Shown here: piece after piece, positions 49,215 through 61,300 of the stretch
Position numbering within the stretch: the first letter of the stretch is position 1
How the letters are laid out: every line of letters starts with the position of its first letter
From: Castanea sativa
Taxonomy: Eukaryota > Streptophyta > Magnoliopsida > Fagales > Fagaceae
Length of the DNA: 64,000 bases
Reading direction: 5' to 3'
NCBI RefSeq assembly: GCF_040712315.1
Contig: NC_134024.1
Span: forward strand, 28,883,158 to 28,947,157
The notes under the pieces: model-generated
Databases searched by the model: none
Seen by the model: the letters and a program-made list of their open reading frames with translations, nothing else
What the model was told of the DNA's origin: nothing
Position numbers and translations under genes: made by a program

Positions 49215-51671
49215 GGAACTGGAGTTCATGGAGCTCGAGTTTCATGGAACTCGAGTTCATGAAACTCGAGTTCATGAAACTTGAGTTCATGGAACTCGAG
49301 TTCATGGAGCTCGAGTTCATGGAGCTCGAATTCCATATAAAATGCAACTATAGGATTGGCACGATCAAACTTTTAAAAAAAAAATTGCATGGAACATGAT
49401 TTTATGGAGCTCAAGATCCATATAAAGCGCCGCTATAGGTCCTATAAAACGCAGCTATAGGTTTGGGGGTGATTAAACCTAAAAAAAATTTGCATGGAAC
49501 TGGAGTTCATGGAGCCCGAGTTTCATATAAAACGCCGCTATAGTTCTTATAAAACGCAGCTATAGATTTTGGGTAAATAAACTTTAAAACATTTTGGGCG
49601 GAACTCGAGTTCTTTTTAGCTCGAGTTCCATATAAAACGCGCTATATGTCTTATAAAATGCAGCTATAGGTTTGGGGTGATTAAACTTAAAAAATAAAAT
49701 TTGCATGGAACTCGAGTTCATCGAGCTCGAGTTCCATATAAAACGCCGCTATAGGTCTTATAAAACGCAGCTATAGGTTTGGGGTGATTAAACTTAAAAA
49801 AAAAGTTGGCCCGGAACTCGAGTTCATGGAGCTCGAGTTCCATATAAAAATCCGCTATAGGTCTTATAAAACGTAGCTATAGGTTTGGGGGTGATTAAAC
49901 TTAAAAAAAATTTTGCAAGGAACCGGAGTTCGTGGAGCTCGAGTTCGATATAAAACGCCGCTATCGGTCTTATAAAACGCAGCTATAGGTTTGGGGTTGA
50001 TTAAACTAAAAAAAAAATTTGCATGGAACTGCAATTCATGGAGCTCGAGTTCCATATAAGACGCCGCTATTGGTCTTATAACGCGCAGCTATAGGTTTGG
50101 GGATGGTTAAACTTAAAAATATTTGCGCGGAACCCGACTTCTTGGACCGCGATTTCAATATAAAACGCGATTTTGTTCTTGTAAAATTTAGCTATTGTTT
50201 TGGGAAGATTAAACTTAAAAAAAATTTTGCATGGAACTGGTGTTCTTGGAGCTCGAGTTCCATATAAAACGCCGCTATAGATCTTATAAAATGCAGCTAT
50301 AGGTTTCGGGTGATTAAACTTAAAAAATAATTTGCACGAAACTCGAGTTCTTAGAGCTCGAAGTTCCATATAAAACGCCGCTATAGGTCTTATAAAATGT
50401 AGCTATAGGTTTGGGCTGATTAAACTTAAAAAAAAAATTTGCATGGAACTCGAATTCATGGATCTCAAGTTCCATATAAAACGCCGCTATAGGTCTTAGA
50501 CCATGCAGCTATAGTTTGGGGTGATTTAACTTAAATAAAAAATTGCATGGAACTGGAGTTCAGAGAGCTCGAGTTCCGTATAAACGCCGCTATAGGTCTT
50601 GTAAAACGCACCTATAGGTTTGGGGTGAATAAACTTAAAAATATTTTGCGCGGAACGGAGTTCATAGAGCTCGAGTTCCATATAAAATGCCGCTATAAGT
50701 CTTATAAAACGTAGCTTTAGGTTTGGGGTGATTAAACTTAAAAATATTTTGCACGGAACTTGAGTTCATGAAGCTCGAGTTCCATATAAAACGCCACTAT
50801 AGGTCTCATAAAACGCAGCTATAGGTTTGGGGGTGATTTAACTTATAAAAAAATTTGCATGGAACTCAGAGTTCATGGAGCTCGAGTTCCATATAGAACG
50901 TCGTTATAGGTCTTATAAAATGCATCTACTGGTTTGGGGGTGATTAAGATTTAAAAATTTTTCCATGGAACTGGAGTTCATGTAGCTCGAGTTTCATATA
51001 AAACGCAGCTATAGGTTTGGGGTGGTTAAACTTACAAAAAATTTGCATGGAACTCGAGTTCATGGAGCTCGAATTCCATATAAAATGCCGCTATAGGTCT
51101 TATAAAACGGAGCTATAGGTTTGGCATGATCAAACATAAAAAAAATAAAATAAAATAAAAAAATTGCATGGAATCGGAGTTCATGAAGCTCTAATTCAAT
51201 ATAAAACGCAACTATAGGTTTGGCACGATCAAAATTTAAAAAAAAAATTGAATGGAACACGATTTTATGGAGCTCAAGATCCATATAAAGCGCCGCTATA
51301 GGTCTTATAAAACGCAGCTATAGGTTTGGGGGTGATTAATCCTAAAATAATTTTGCATGGAACTCGGAGTTCATGGAGCTCGAGTTTCATATAAAACGCC
51401 GCTATAGGTCTTATAACACGCAACTATAGGTTTGGGATGATTAAACTTAAAAATATTTTGCGCGGAACTCGAGTTCTTGGACCTCGAGTTCCATATAAAA
51501 CGCGCTATTGGTCTTATAAAATGTAGCTATAGGTTTGGGCTGATTAAACTTAAAAAAAAATTTGCATGGAACTCGAGTTCATGGAGCTCGAGTTCCATAT
51601 AAAACGCCGCTATAGGTCTTACAAAACGCAGCTATAGTTTTGGGGTGATTAAACTTAAAAAAAATTTGCGT
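49215..51671 (+). repeat. 2.45-kb HOR unit 6 (type B, 2457 bp, divergent patch)
   Basis: Minisatellite at 49215-49334 with GAAACTTGAG. Type B. Shares with unit 9 the variants TTCTTTTTAGC (about 49610), CTGCAATTC, CTATTGG, AACGCGCAGC and GCACGAAACTC. About 50100-51370 has many private substitutions and small indels seen in no other unit, including CTCGGAG or CTCAGAG where the others have CTGGAG. Confidence 0.92.
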
Positions 51672-54127
51672 GGAACTCGGAGTTCATGGAGCTCGAGTTT
51701 CATGGAACTCGAGTTCATGAAACTCGAGTTCATGAAACTCGAGTTCATGGAACTCGAGTTCATGGAGCTCGAGTTCATGGAGCTCGAATTCCATATAAAA
51801 TGCAACTATAGGTTTGGCACGATCAAACTTTTTAAAAAAAAATTGCATGGAACATGATTTTATGGAGCTCAAGATCCATATAAAGCGCCGCTATAGGTCC
51901 TATAAAACGCAGCTATAGGTTTGGGGGTGATTAAACCTAAAAAAAATTTGCATGGAACTGGAGTTCATGGAGCCCGAGTTTCATATAAAACGCCGCTATA
52001 GTTCTTATAAAACGCAGCTATAGATTTTGGGTAAATAAACTTAAAAACATTTTGGGCGGAACTCGAGTTCTTGGAGCTCGAGTTCCATATAAAACGCGCT
52101 ATATGTCTTATAAAATGCAGCTATAGGTTTGGGGTGATTAAACTTAAAAAATAAAATTTGCATGGAACTCGAGTTCATCGAGCTCGAGTTCCATATAAAA
52201 CGCCGCTATAGGTCTTATAAAACGCAGCTATAGGTTTGGGGTGATTAAACTTAAAAAAAAATTTGCACGGAACTCGAGTTCATGGAGCTCGAGTTCCATA
52301 TAAAAATCCGCTATAGGTCTTATAAAACGTAGCTATAGGTTTGGGGGTGATTAAACTTAAAAAAAATTTTGCAAGGAACTCGAGTTCATGGAGCTCGAGT
52401 TCCATATAAAAATCCGCTATAGGTCTTATAAAACGCAGCTATAGGTTTGGGGTTGATTAAACTAAAAAAAAAATTTGCATGGAACTGCAGTTCATGGAGC
52501 TCGAGTTCCATATAAGACGCCGCTAGAGGTCTTATAACACGCAGCTATAGGTTTGGGATGGTTAAACTTAAAAATATTTTGCGCGGAACTCGAGTTCTTG
52601 GACCTCGAGTTCCATATAAAACGCGCTATTGGTCTTGTAAAATGTAGCTATAGGTTTGGGCAGATTAAACTTAAAAAAAAATTTGCATGGAACTCGTGTT
52701 CATGGAGCTCGAGTTCCATATAAAACGCCGCTATAGATCTTATAAAATGCAGCTATAGGTTTCGGGTGATTAAACTTAAAAATAATTTGCGCGAAACTCG
52801 AGTTCTTAGAGCTCGAGTTCCATATAAAACGCTGCTATAGGTCTTATAAAATGTAGCTATAGGTTTGGGCTGATTAAACTTAAAAAATTTGCATGGAACT
52901 CGAATTCATGGATCTCAAGTTCCATATAAAACGCCGCTATAGGTCTTATAAAATGCAGCTATAGTTTGGGGTGATTTAACTTAAATAAAAAATTGCATGG
53001 AACTGGAGTTCATAGAGCTCGAGTTCCGTATAAAACGCCGCTATAGGTCTTGTAAAACGCACCTATAGGTTTGGGGTGAATAAACTTAAAAATATTTTGC
53101 GCGGAACAGGAGTTCATAGAGCTCGAGTTCCATATAAAATGCCGCTATAAGTCTTACAAAACGTAGCTATAGGTTTGGGGTGATTAAACTTAAAAATATT
53201 TTGCACGGAATTGGAGTTCATGAAGCTCGAGTTCCATATAAAACGCCACTATAGGTCTTATAAAACGCAGCTATAGGTTTGGGGGTGATTTAACTTATAA
53301 AAAAATTTGCATGGAACTGGAGTTCATGGAGCTCGAGTTCCATATAGAACGTCGTTATAGGTCTTATAAAATGCAGCTACAGGTTTGGGGGTGATTAAGA
53401 TTTAAAAATTTTTCCATGGAACTGGAGTTCATGTAGCTCGAGTTTCATATAAAACGCAGCTATAGGTTTGGGGTGGTTAAACTTACAAAAAATTTGCATG
53501 GAACTCGAGTTCATGGAGCTCGAATTCCATATAAAATGCCGCTATAGGTCTTATAAAACGGAGCTATAGGTTTGGCATGATCAAACATCAATAAAATGAA
53601 TATAAAAAAATTAAAAAAATTGCATGGAACTGGAGTTCATGAAGCTCGAATTCCATATAAAACGCAACTATAGGTTTGGCACGATCAAACTTTAAAAAAA
53701 AAATTGCATGGAACACGATTTTATGGAGCTCAAGATCCATATAAAGCGCCGCTATAGGTCTTATAAAACGCAGCTATAGGTTTGGGGGTGATTAAACCTA
53801 AAAAAAATTTGCATGGAACTGGAGTTCATGGAGCTCGAGTTTCATATAAAACGCCGCTATAGGTCTTATAACACGCAACTATAGGTTTGGGATGATTAAA
53901 CTTAAAAATATTTTGCGCGGAACTCGAGTTCTTGGACCTCGAGTTCCATATAAAACGCGCTATTGGTCTTATAAAATGTAGCTATAGGTTTGGGCTGATT
54001 AAACTTAAAAAAAAAATTTGCATGGAACTCGAGTTCATGGAGCTCGAGTTCCATATAAAACGCCGCTATAGGTCTTACAAAACGCAGCTATAGTTTTGGG
54101 GTGATTAAACTTAAAAAAAATTTGCGT
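51672..54127 (+). repeat. 2.45-kb HOR unit 7 (type B, 2456 bp)
   Basis: Minisatellite at 51672-51792. Type B directly after another type B, breaking the A/B alternation. Shares with unit 4 the CAAGGAACTCGAG replacement monomer (about 52374) and CTAGAGG. The linker near 53586 has an altered AT pattern (ATCAATAAAATGAATATA). Confidence 0.92.
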
Positions 54128-56579
54128 GGAACTGGAGTTCATGGAGCTCGAGTTTCATGGAACTCGAGTTCATGAAACTCGAGTTCATGAAACTCGAGTT
54201 CATGGAACTCGAGTTCATGGAGCTCGAGTTCATGGAGCTCGAATTCCATTTAAAATGCAACTATAGGTTTGGCACGATCAAACTTTTAAAAAAAAAATTG
54301 CATGGAACATGATTTTATGGAGCTCAAGATCCATATAAAGCGCCGCTATAGGTCCTATAAAACGCAGCTATAGGTTTGGGGGTGATTAAACCTAAAAAAA
54401 ATTTGCATGGAACTGGAGTTCATGGAGCCCGAGTTTCATATAAAACGCCGCTATAGTTCTTATAAAACGCAGCTATAGATTTTGGGTAAATAAACTTAAA
54501 AACATTTTGGGCGGAACTCGAGTTCTTGGAGCTCGAGTTCCATATAAAACGCGCTATATGTCTTATAAAATGCAGCTATAGGTTTGGGGTGATTAAACTT
54601 AAGAAATAAAATTTGCATGGAACTCGAGTTCATCGAGCTCGAGTTCCATATAAAACGCCGCTATAGGTCTTATAAAACGCAGCTATAGGTTTGGGGTGAT
54701 TAAACTTAAAAAAAAATTTGCACGGAACTCGAGTTCATGGAGCTCGAGTTCCATATAAAAATCTGCTATAGGTCTTATAAAACGTAGCTATAGGTTTGGG
54801 GGTGATTAAACTTAAAAAAAATTTTGCAAGGAACCGGAGTTCGTGGAGCTCGAGTTCGATATAAAACGCCGCTATCGGTCTTATAAAACGCAGCTATAGG
54901 TTTGGGGTTGATAAAACTAAAAAAAATTTTTGCATGGAACTGCAGTTCATGGAGCTCGAGTTCCATATAAGACGCCGCTATAGGTCTTATAACACGCAGC
55001 TATAGGTTTGGGATGGTTAAACTTAAAAATATTTTGCGCGGAACTCGAGTTCTTGGACCTCGAGTTCCATATAAAACGCGCTATTGGTCTTGTAAAATGT
55101 AGCTATAGGTTTGGGCAGATTAAACTTAAAAAAAAATTTGCATGGAACTCGTGTTCATGGAGCTCGAGTTCCATATAAAACGCCGCTATAGATCTTATAA
55201 AATGCAGCTATAGGTTTCGGGTGATTAAACTTAAAAATAATTTGCGCGAAACTCGAGTTCTTAGAGCTCGAGTTCCATATAAAACGCCGCTATAGGTCTT
55301 ATAAAATGTAGCTATAGGTTTGGGCTGATTAAACTTAAAAAAAAATTTGCATGGAACTCGAATTCATGGATCTCAAGTTCCATATAAAACGCCGCTATAG
55401 GTCTTATAAAATGCAGCTATAGTTTGGGGTGATTTAACTTAAATAAAAAATTGCATGGAACTGGAGTTCATAGAGCTCGAGTTCCGTATAAAACGCCGCT
55501 ATAGGTCTTGTAAAACGCACCTATAGGTTTGGGGTGAATAAACTTAAAAATATTTTGCGCGGAACAGGAGTTCATAGAGCTCGAGTTCCATATAAAATGC
55601 CGCTATAAGTCTTACAAAACGTAGCTATAGGTTTGGGGTGATTAAACTTAAAAATATTTTGCACGGAATTGGAGTTCATGAAGCTCGAGTTCCATATAAA
55701 ACGCCACTATAGGTCTTATAAAACGCAGCTATAGGTTTGGGGGTGATTTAACTTATAAAAAAATTTGCATGGAACTGGAGTTCATGGAGCTCGAGTTCCA
55801 TATAGAACGTCGTTATAGGTCTTATAAAATGCGGCTACAGGTTTGGGGGTGATTAAGATTTAAAAATTTTTCCATGGAATCGGAGTTCATGTAGCTCGAG
55901 TTTCATATAAAACGCAGCTATAGGTTTGGGGTGGTTAAACTTACAAAAAATTTGCATGGAACTCGAGTTCATGGAGCTCGAATTCCATATAAAATGCCGC
56001 TATAGGTCTTATAAAACGGAGCTATAGGTTTGGCATGATCAAACATAAAAAAAATAAAATAAAATAAAAAAATTGCATGGAACTGGAGTTCATGAAGCTC
56101 GAATTCCATATAAAACGCAACTATAGGTTTGGCACGATCAAACTTTAAAAAAAAAATTGCATGGAACACGATTTTATGGAGCTCAAGATCCATATAAAGC
56201 GCCGCTATAGGTCTTATAAAACGCAGCTATAGGTTTGGGGGTGATTAAACCTAAAAAAAATTTGCATGGAACTGGAGTTCATGGAGCTCGAGTTTCATAT
56301 AAAACGCCGCTATAGGTCTTATAACACGCAACTATAGGTTTGGGATGATTAAACTTAAAAATATTTTGCGCGGAACTCGAGTTCTTGGACCTCGAGTTCC
56401 ATATAAAACGCGCTATTGGTCTTATAAAATGTAGCTATAGGTTTGGGCTGATTAAACTTAAAAAAAAATTTGCATGGAACTCGAGTTCATGGAGCTCGAG
56501 TTCCATATAAAACGCCGCTATAGGTCTTACAAAACGCAGCTATAGTTTTGGGGTGATTAAACTTAAAAAAAATTTGCGT
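54128..56579 (+). repeat. 2.45-kb HOR unit 8 (type A, 2452 bp)
   Basis: Minisatellite at 54128-54247. Type A: AAGAAATAAAAT near 54602 and AAAATCTGC near 54758. In the three-unit duplication it corresponds to unit 5. Confidence 0.92.
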
Positions 56580-58320
56580 GGAACTGGAGTTCATGGAGCT
56601 CGAGTTTCATGGAACTCGAGTTCATGAAACTCGAGTTCATGAAACTTGAGTTCATGGAACTCGAGTTCATGGAGCTCGAGTTCATGGAGCTCGAATTCCA
56701 TATAAAATGCAACTATAGGTTTGGCACGATCAAACTTTTAAAAAAAAATTGCATGGAACATGATTTTATGGAGCTCAAGATCCATATAAAGCGCCGCTAT
56801 AGGTCCTATAAAACGCAGCTATAGGTTTGGGGGTGATTAAACCTAAAAAAAATTTGCATGGAACTGGAGTTCATGGAGCCCGAGTTTCATATAAAACGCC
56901 GCTATAGTTCTTATAAAACGCAGCTATAGATTTTGGGTAAATAAACTTTAAAACATTTTGGGCGGAACTCGAGTTCTTTTTAGCTCGAGTTCCATATAAA
57001 ACGCGCTATATGTCTTATAAAATGCAGCTATAGGTTTGGGGTGATTAAACTTAAAAAATAAAATTTGCATGGAACTCGAGTTCATCGAGCTCGAGTTCCA
57101 TATAAAACGCCGCTATAGGTCTTATAAAACGCAGCTATAGGTTTGGGGTGATTAAACTTAAAAAAAAATTTGCACGGAACTCGAGTTCATGGAGCTCGAG
57201 TTCCATATAAAAATCCGCTATAGGTCTTATAAAACGTAGCTATAGGTTTGGGGGTGATTAAACTTAAAAAAAATTTTGCAAGGAACCGGAGTTCGTGGAG
57301 CTCGAGTTCGATATAAAACGCCGCTATCGGTCTTATAAAACGCAGCTATAGGTTTGGGGTTGATTAAACTAAAAAAAAAATTTGCATGGAACTGCAATTC
57401 ATGGAGCTCGAGTTCCATATAAGACGCCGCTATTGGTCTTATAACGCGCAGCTATAGGTTTGGGATGGTTAAACTTAAAAATATTTTGCGCGGAACTCGA
57501 GTTCTTGGACCTCGAGTTCCATATAAAACGCGCTATTGGTCTTGTAAAATGTAGCTATAGGTTTGGGCAGATTAAACTTAAAAAAAAATTTGCATGGAAC
57601 TCGTGTTCATGGAGCTCGAGTTCCATATAAAACGCCGCTATAGATCTTATAAAATGCAGCTATAGGTTTCGGGTGATTAAACTTAAAAATAATTTGCACG
57701 AAACTCGAGTTCTTAGAGCTCGAGTTCCATATAAAACGCCGCTATAGGTCTTATAAAATGTAGCTATAGGTTTGGGCTGATTAAACTTAAAAAAAAATTT
57801 GCATGGAACTCGAATTCATGGATCTCAAGTTCCATATAAAACGCCGCTATAGGTCTTATAAAATGCAGCTATAGTTTGGGGTGATTTAACTTAAATAAAA
57901 AATTGCATGGAACTGGAGTTCATAGAGCTCGAGTTCCGTATAAAACGCCGCTATAGGTCTTGTAAAACGTACCTATAGGTTTGGGGTGAATAAACTTAAA
58001 AATATTTTGCGCGGAACTGGAGTTCATAAAGCTCGAGTTCCGTATAAAACGCCGCTATAGGTCTTGTAAAACGCACCTATAGGTTTGGGGTGAATAAACT
58101 TAAAAATATTTTGCGCGGAACTGGAGTTCATAGAGCTCGAGTTCCATATAAAATGCTGCTATAAGTCTTACAAAACGTAGCTATAGGTTTGGGGTGATTA
58201 AACTTAAAAATATTTTGCACGGAATTGGAGTTCATGGAGCTCGAGTTCCATATAAAACGCCACTATAGGTATTATAAAACGCAGCTATAGGTTTGGGGGT
58301 GATTTAACTTATAAAAAAAT
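56580..58320 (+). repeat. 2.45-kb HOR unit 9 (type B, partial)
   Basis: Minisatellite at 56580-56699 with GAAACTTGAG. Type B, with the unit-6 variants TTCTTTTTAGC, CTGCAATTC, CTATTGG and GCACGAAACTC. One monomer (GTGAATAAAC type) is duplicated at about 57920-58130, and homology to the unit order ends near 58320. This is the right edge of the homogenised array. Confidence 0.9.
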
Positions 58321-61300
58321 TTGCATGGAACTGGAGTTCATGGAGCTCGATTTCCATATAAAACGCCGCTATAGGTCTTATAAAACGTAGCTATAGGTTT
58401 GGCATGATCAAACTTTAAAAAAAAAAAATTTGGATGGAACTCGAGTTCATGAAGCTTGAGTTCCATATAAAACGCTACTATAGGTCTTATAAAACGCAGC
58501 AATAGGTTTGGCACGACCAAACTTTAAAAAAAAATTTGCGTGGAACACGAGTTCATGGAGCTCAAGTTCCATATAAAACGCGGCTATAGGTCTTATAAAA
58601 CTCAACTATAGGTTTTGGGGTGATTAAACTTTAAAAATTTTGGCATGGACCTGGAGTTCATGGAGCTCGAGTTCTATATAAAACGCCACTATAGGTCTTA
58701 TAAAACGCAGCTATAGGTTTGGGGGTGATTTAACTTATAAAAAAATTTGCATGGAACTGGAGTTTATGGAGCTCGAGTTCCATATAGAACGTCGTTATAG
58801 GTCTTATAAAACTGAGCTACAGGTTTGGCAAGATCAAACATAAAAAAAAAATTGCATGGAACTAGAGTTCATGAAGCTCGAATTCCATATAAAACGCAAC
58901 TACAGGTTTGGGGGTGATTAAGATTTAAAAAATTTTCCATGGAACTGGAGATCATGTAGCTCGAGCTTCATATAAAACGCAGCTATAGGTTTGGGGTGAT
59001 TAAACTTACAAAACATTTGCATGGAACTCGAGTTCATGGAGCTCGAGTTCCATATAAAATGCCGCTATAGGTCTTATAAAACGGAACTATAGGTTTGGCA
59101 TGATCAAACATAAAAAAAAAAATATATAAATAAAATAAAATTGCATGGAACTGGAGTTCATGAAGCTCGAATTCCATATAAAACGCAACTATAGGTTTGG
59201 CACGATCAAACTTTTAAAAAAAAAATTGCATGGAACACGATTTTATGGAGCTCAAGATCCATATAAAGCGCCGCTATAGGTCTTATAAAACGCAGCTATA
59301 GGTTTGGGGGTGATTAAACCTAAAAAAAATTTGCATGGAACTGGAGTTCATGGAGCTCGAGTTTCATATAAAACGCCGCTATAGGTCTTATAAAATGCAG
59401 CTATAGGTTTTGGGTAAATAAACTTAAAAATATTTAGGGCGGAACTCGAGTTCTTGGAGCTCGAGTTCCATATAAAACGCGCTATAGGTCTTATAAAATG
59501 CAGCTATAGGTTTGGGGTGATTAAACTTAAAAAATAAAATTTGCATGGAACTCGAGTTCATGGAGCTCGAGTTCCATATAAACCGCCGCTACAGGTCTTA
59601 TAAAACCCTGCTATAGGTTTGGGGTGATTAAACTTAAAAAAAAATTTGCATGGAACTCGAGTTCCATATAAAACGCCGCTATAGGTCTTATAAAACGCAG
59701 CTATAGTTTGGGGTAATTTAACTTAAATAAAAAATTGCATGCAACTGGAGTTCATAGAGCTCGAGTTCCATATAAAACGCCGCTATAGGTCTTGTAAAAC
59801 GCACCTATAGGTTTGGGGTGAATAAACTTAAAAATATTTTACGGGGAACTGGAGTTCATGGAGTTCGAGTTCCATATATAACTCCGCTATAGGTCTTATA
59901 AAGCGCAGCTATAGGTTTGGGGTGATTAAACTTGAAAATATTTTGCGCGGAACTCGAGTTCATGGAGCTCGAGTTCCATATAAAACGCCGCTATAGGTCT
60001 TATAAAACGCAGCTATAGGTTTGGGGAGATTAAACTTAAAAAAAAATTTGCATGGAACTCGAGTTCATGGGCTCGAGTTCCATATAAAACGTCGCTATAT
60101 GTCTTATAAAACGCAGCCATAGGTTTGGGGTGATTAAACTTAAAAAAAAATTTGCATGGAACTCGAGTTCATGGAGCTCGAGTTCCATATAAAAATCCGC
60201 TATAAGTCTTATAAAACGTAGCTATAGGTTTGGGGGTGATTAAACTTAAAAAAATTTGCATGGAACTTGAGTTCTTGGAGCTCGAGTTCCATATAAAACG
60301 CGCTATAGGTCTTATAAAATGTAGCTATAGGTTTGGGCTGATTAAACTTAAAAAAAAATTTGCATGGAACTCGAGTTCATGGAGCTCGAGTTCCATATAA
60401 AACACCGATATAGGTCTTGTAAAACGCACCTATAGGTTTGGGGTGATTAAACTTAAAAAAAAAAATTTGCATGGAACTCGAGTTCATGCAGCTCGAGTTC
60501 CATATAAAACGCTGCTGTAGGTCTTATAAAACGCAGCTATAGTTTGGGGTGATTTAACTTAAATAAAAAATTGCATGGCACTGGAGTTCATAGAGCTCGA
60601 GTTCCGTATAAAACGCCGCTATAGGTCTTGTAAAACGCACCTATAGGTTTGGGGTGAATAAACTTAAAAATATTTTGCGCGGAACTGGAGTTCATGGAGC
60701 TCGAGTTCCATATATAACTCCGCTACAGGTCTTATAAAACGTAGCTATAGGTTTGGGGGTGATTAAACTTAAAAACATTTTGCGTGGAACTCGAGTTCAT
60801 GGAGCTCAAGATCCATATAAAGCGCCGCTATAGGTCTTACAAAACGCAGCTATAGGTTTTGGGTAAATAAACTTAAAAATATTTTGGGCGGAACTCGAGT
60901 TCTTGGAGCTCGAGTTCCATATAAAAAGCGCTATAGGTCTTATAAAATGCAGCTATAGGTTTGGGGTGATTAAACTTAAAAAATAAAATTTGCATGGAAC
61001 TCGAGTCCATGGAGCTCGAGTTCCATATAAAACGCCGCTATAGGTCTTATAAAACGCAGCTATAGGTTTGGGGTGATTAAACTTAAAAAAAAATTTGCAG
61101 GGAACTGGAGTTCGTGGAGCTCGAGTTCCCTATAAAACGTCGCTATCGGTCTTATAAAACGCAGCTATAGGTTTGGGGGTGATTAAACTGAAAAAAAAAT
61201 TTGCATGGAACTGGAGTTCATGGAGCTCGAGTTCCATATAAAACGCCGCTATAGGTGTTATAACACGCAGCTATATCTTTGGGGTGATTAAACTTAAAAA

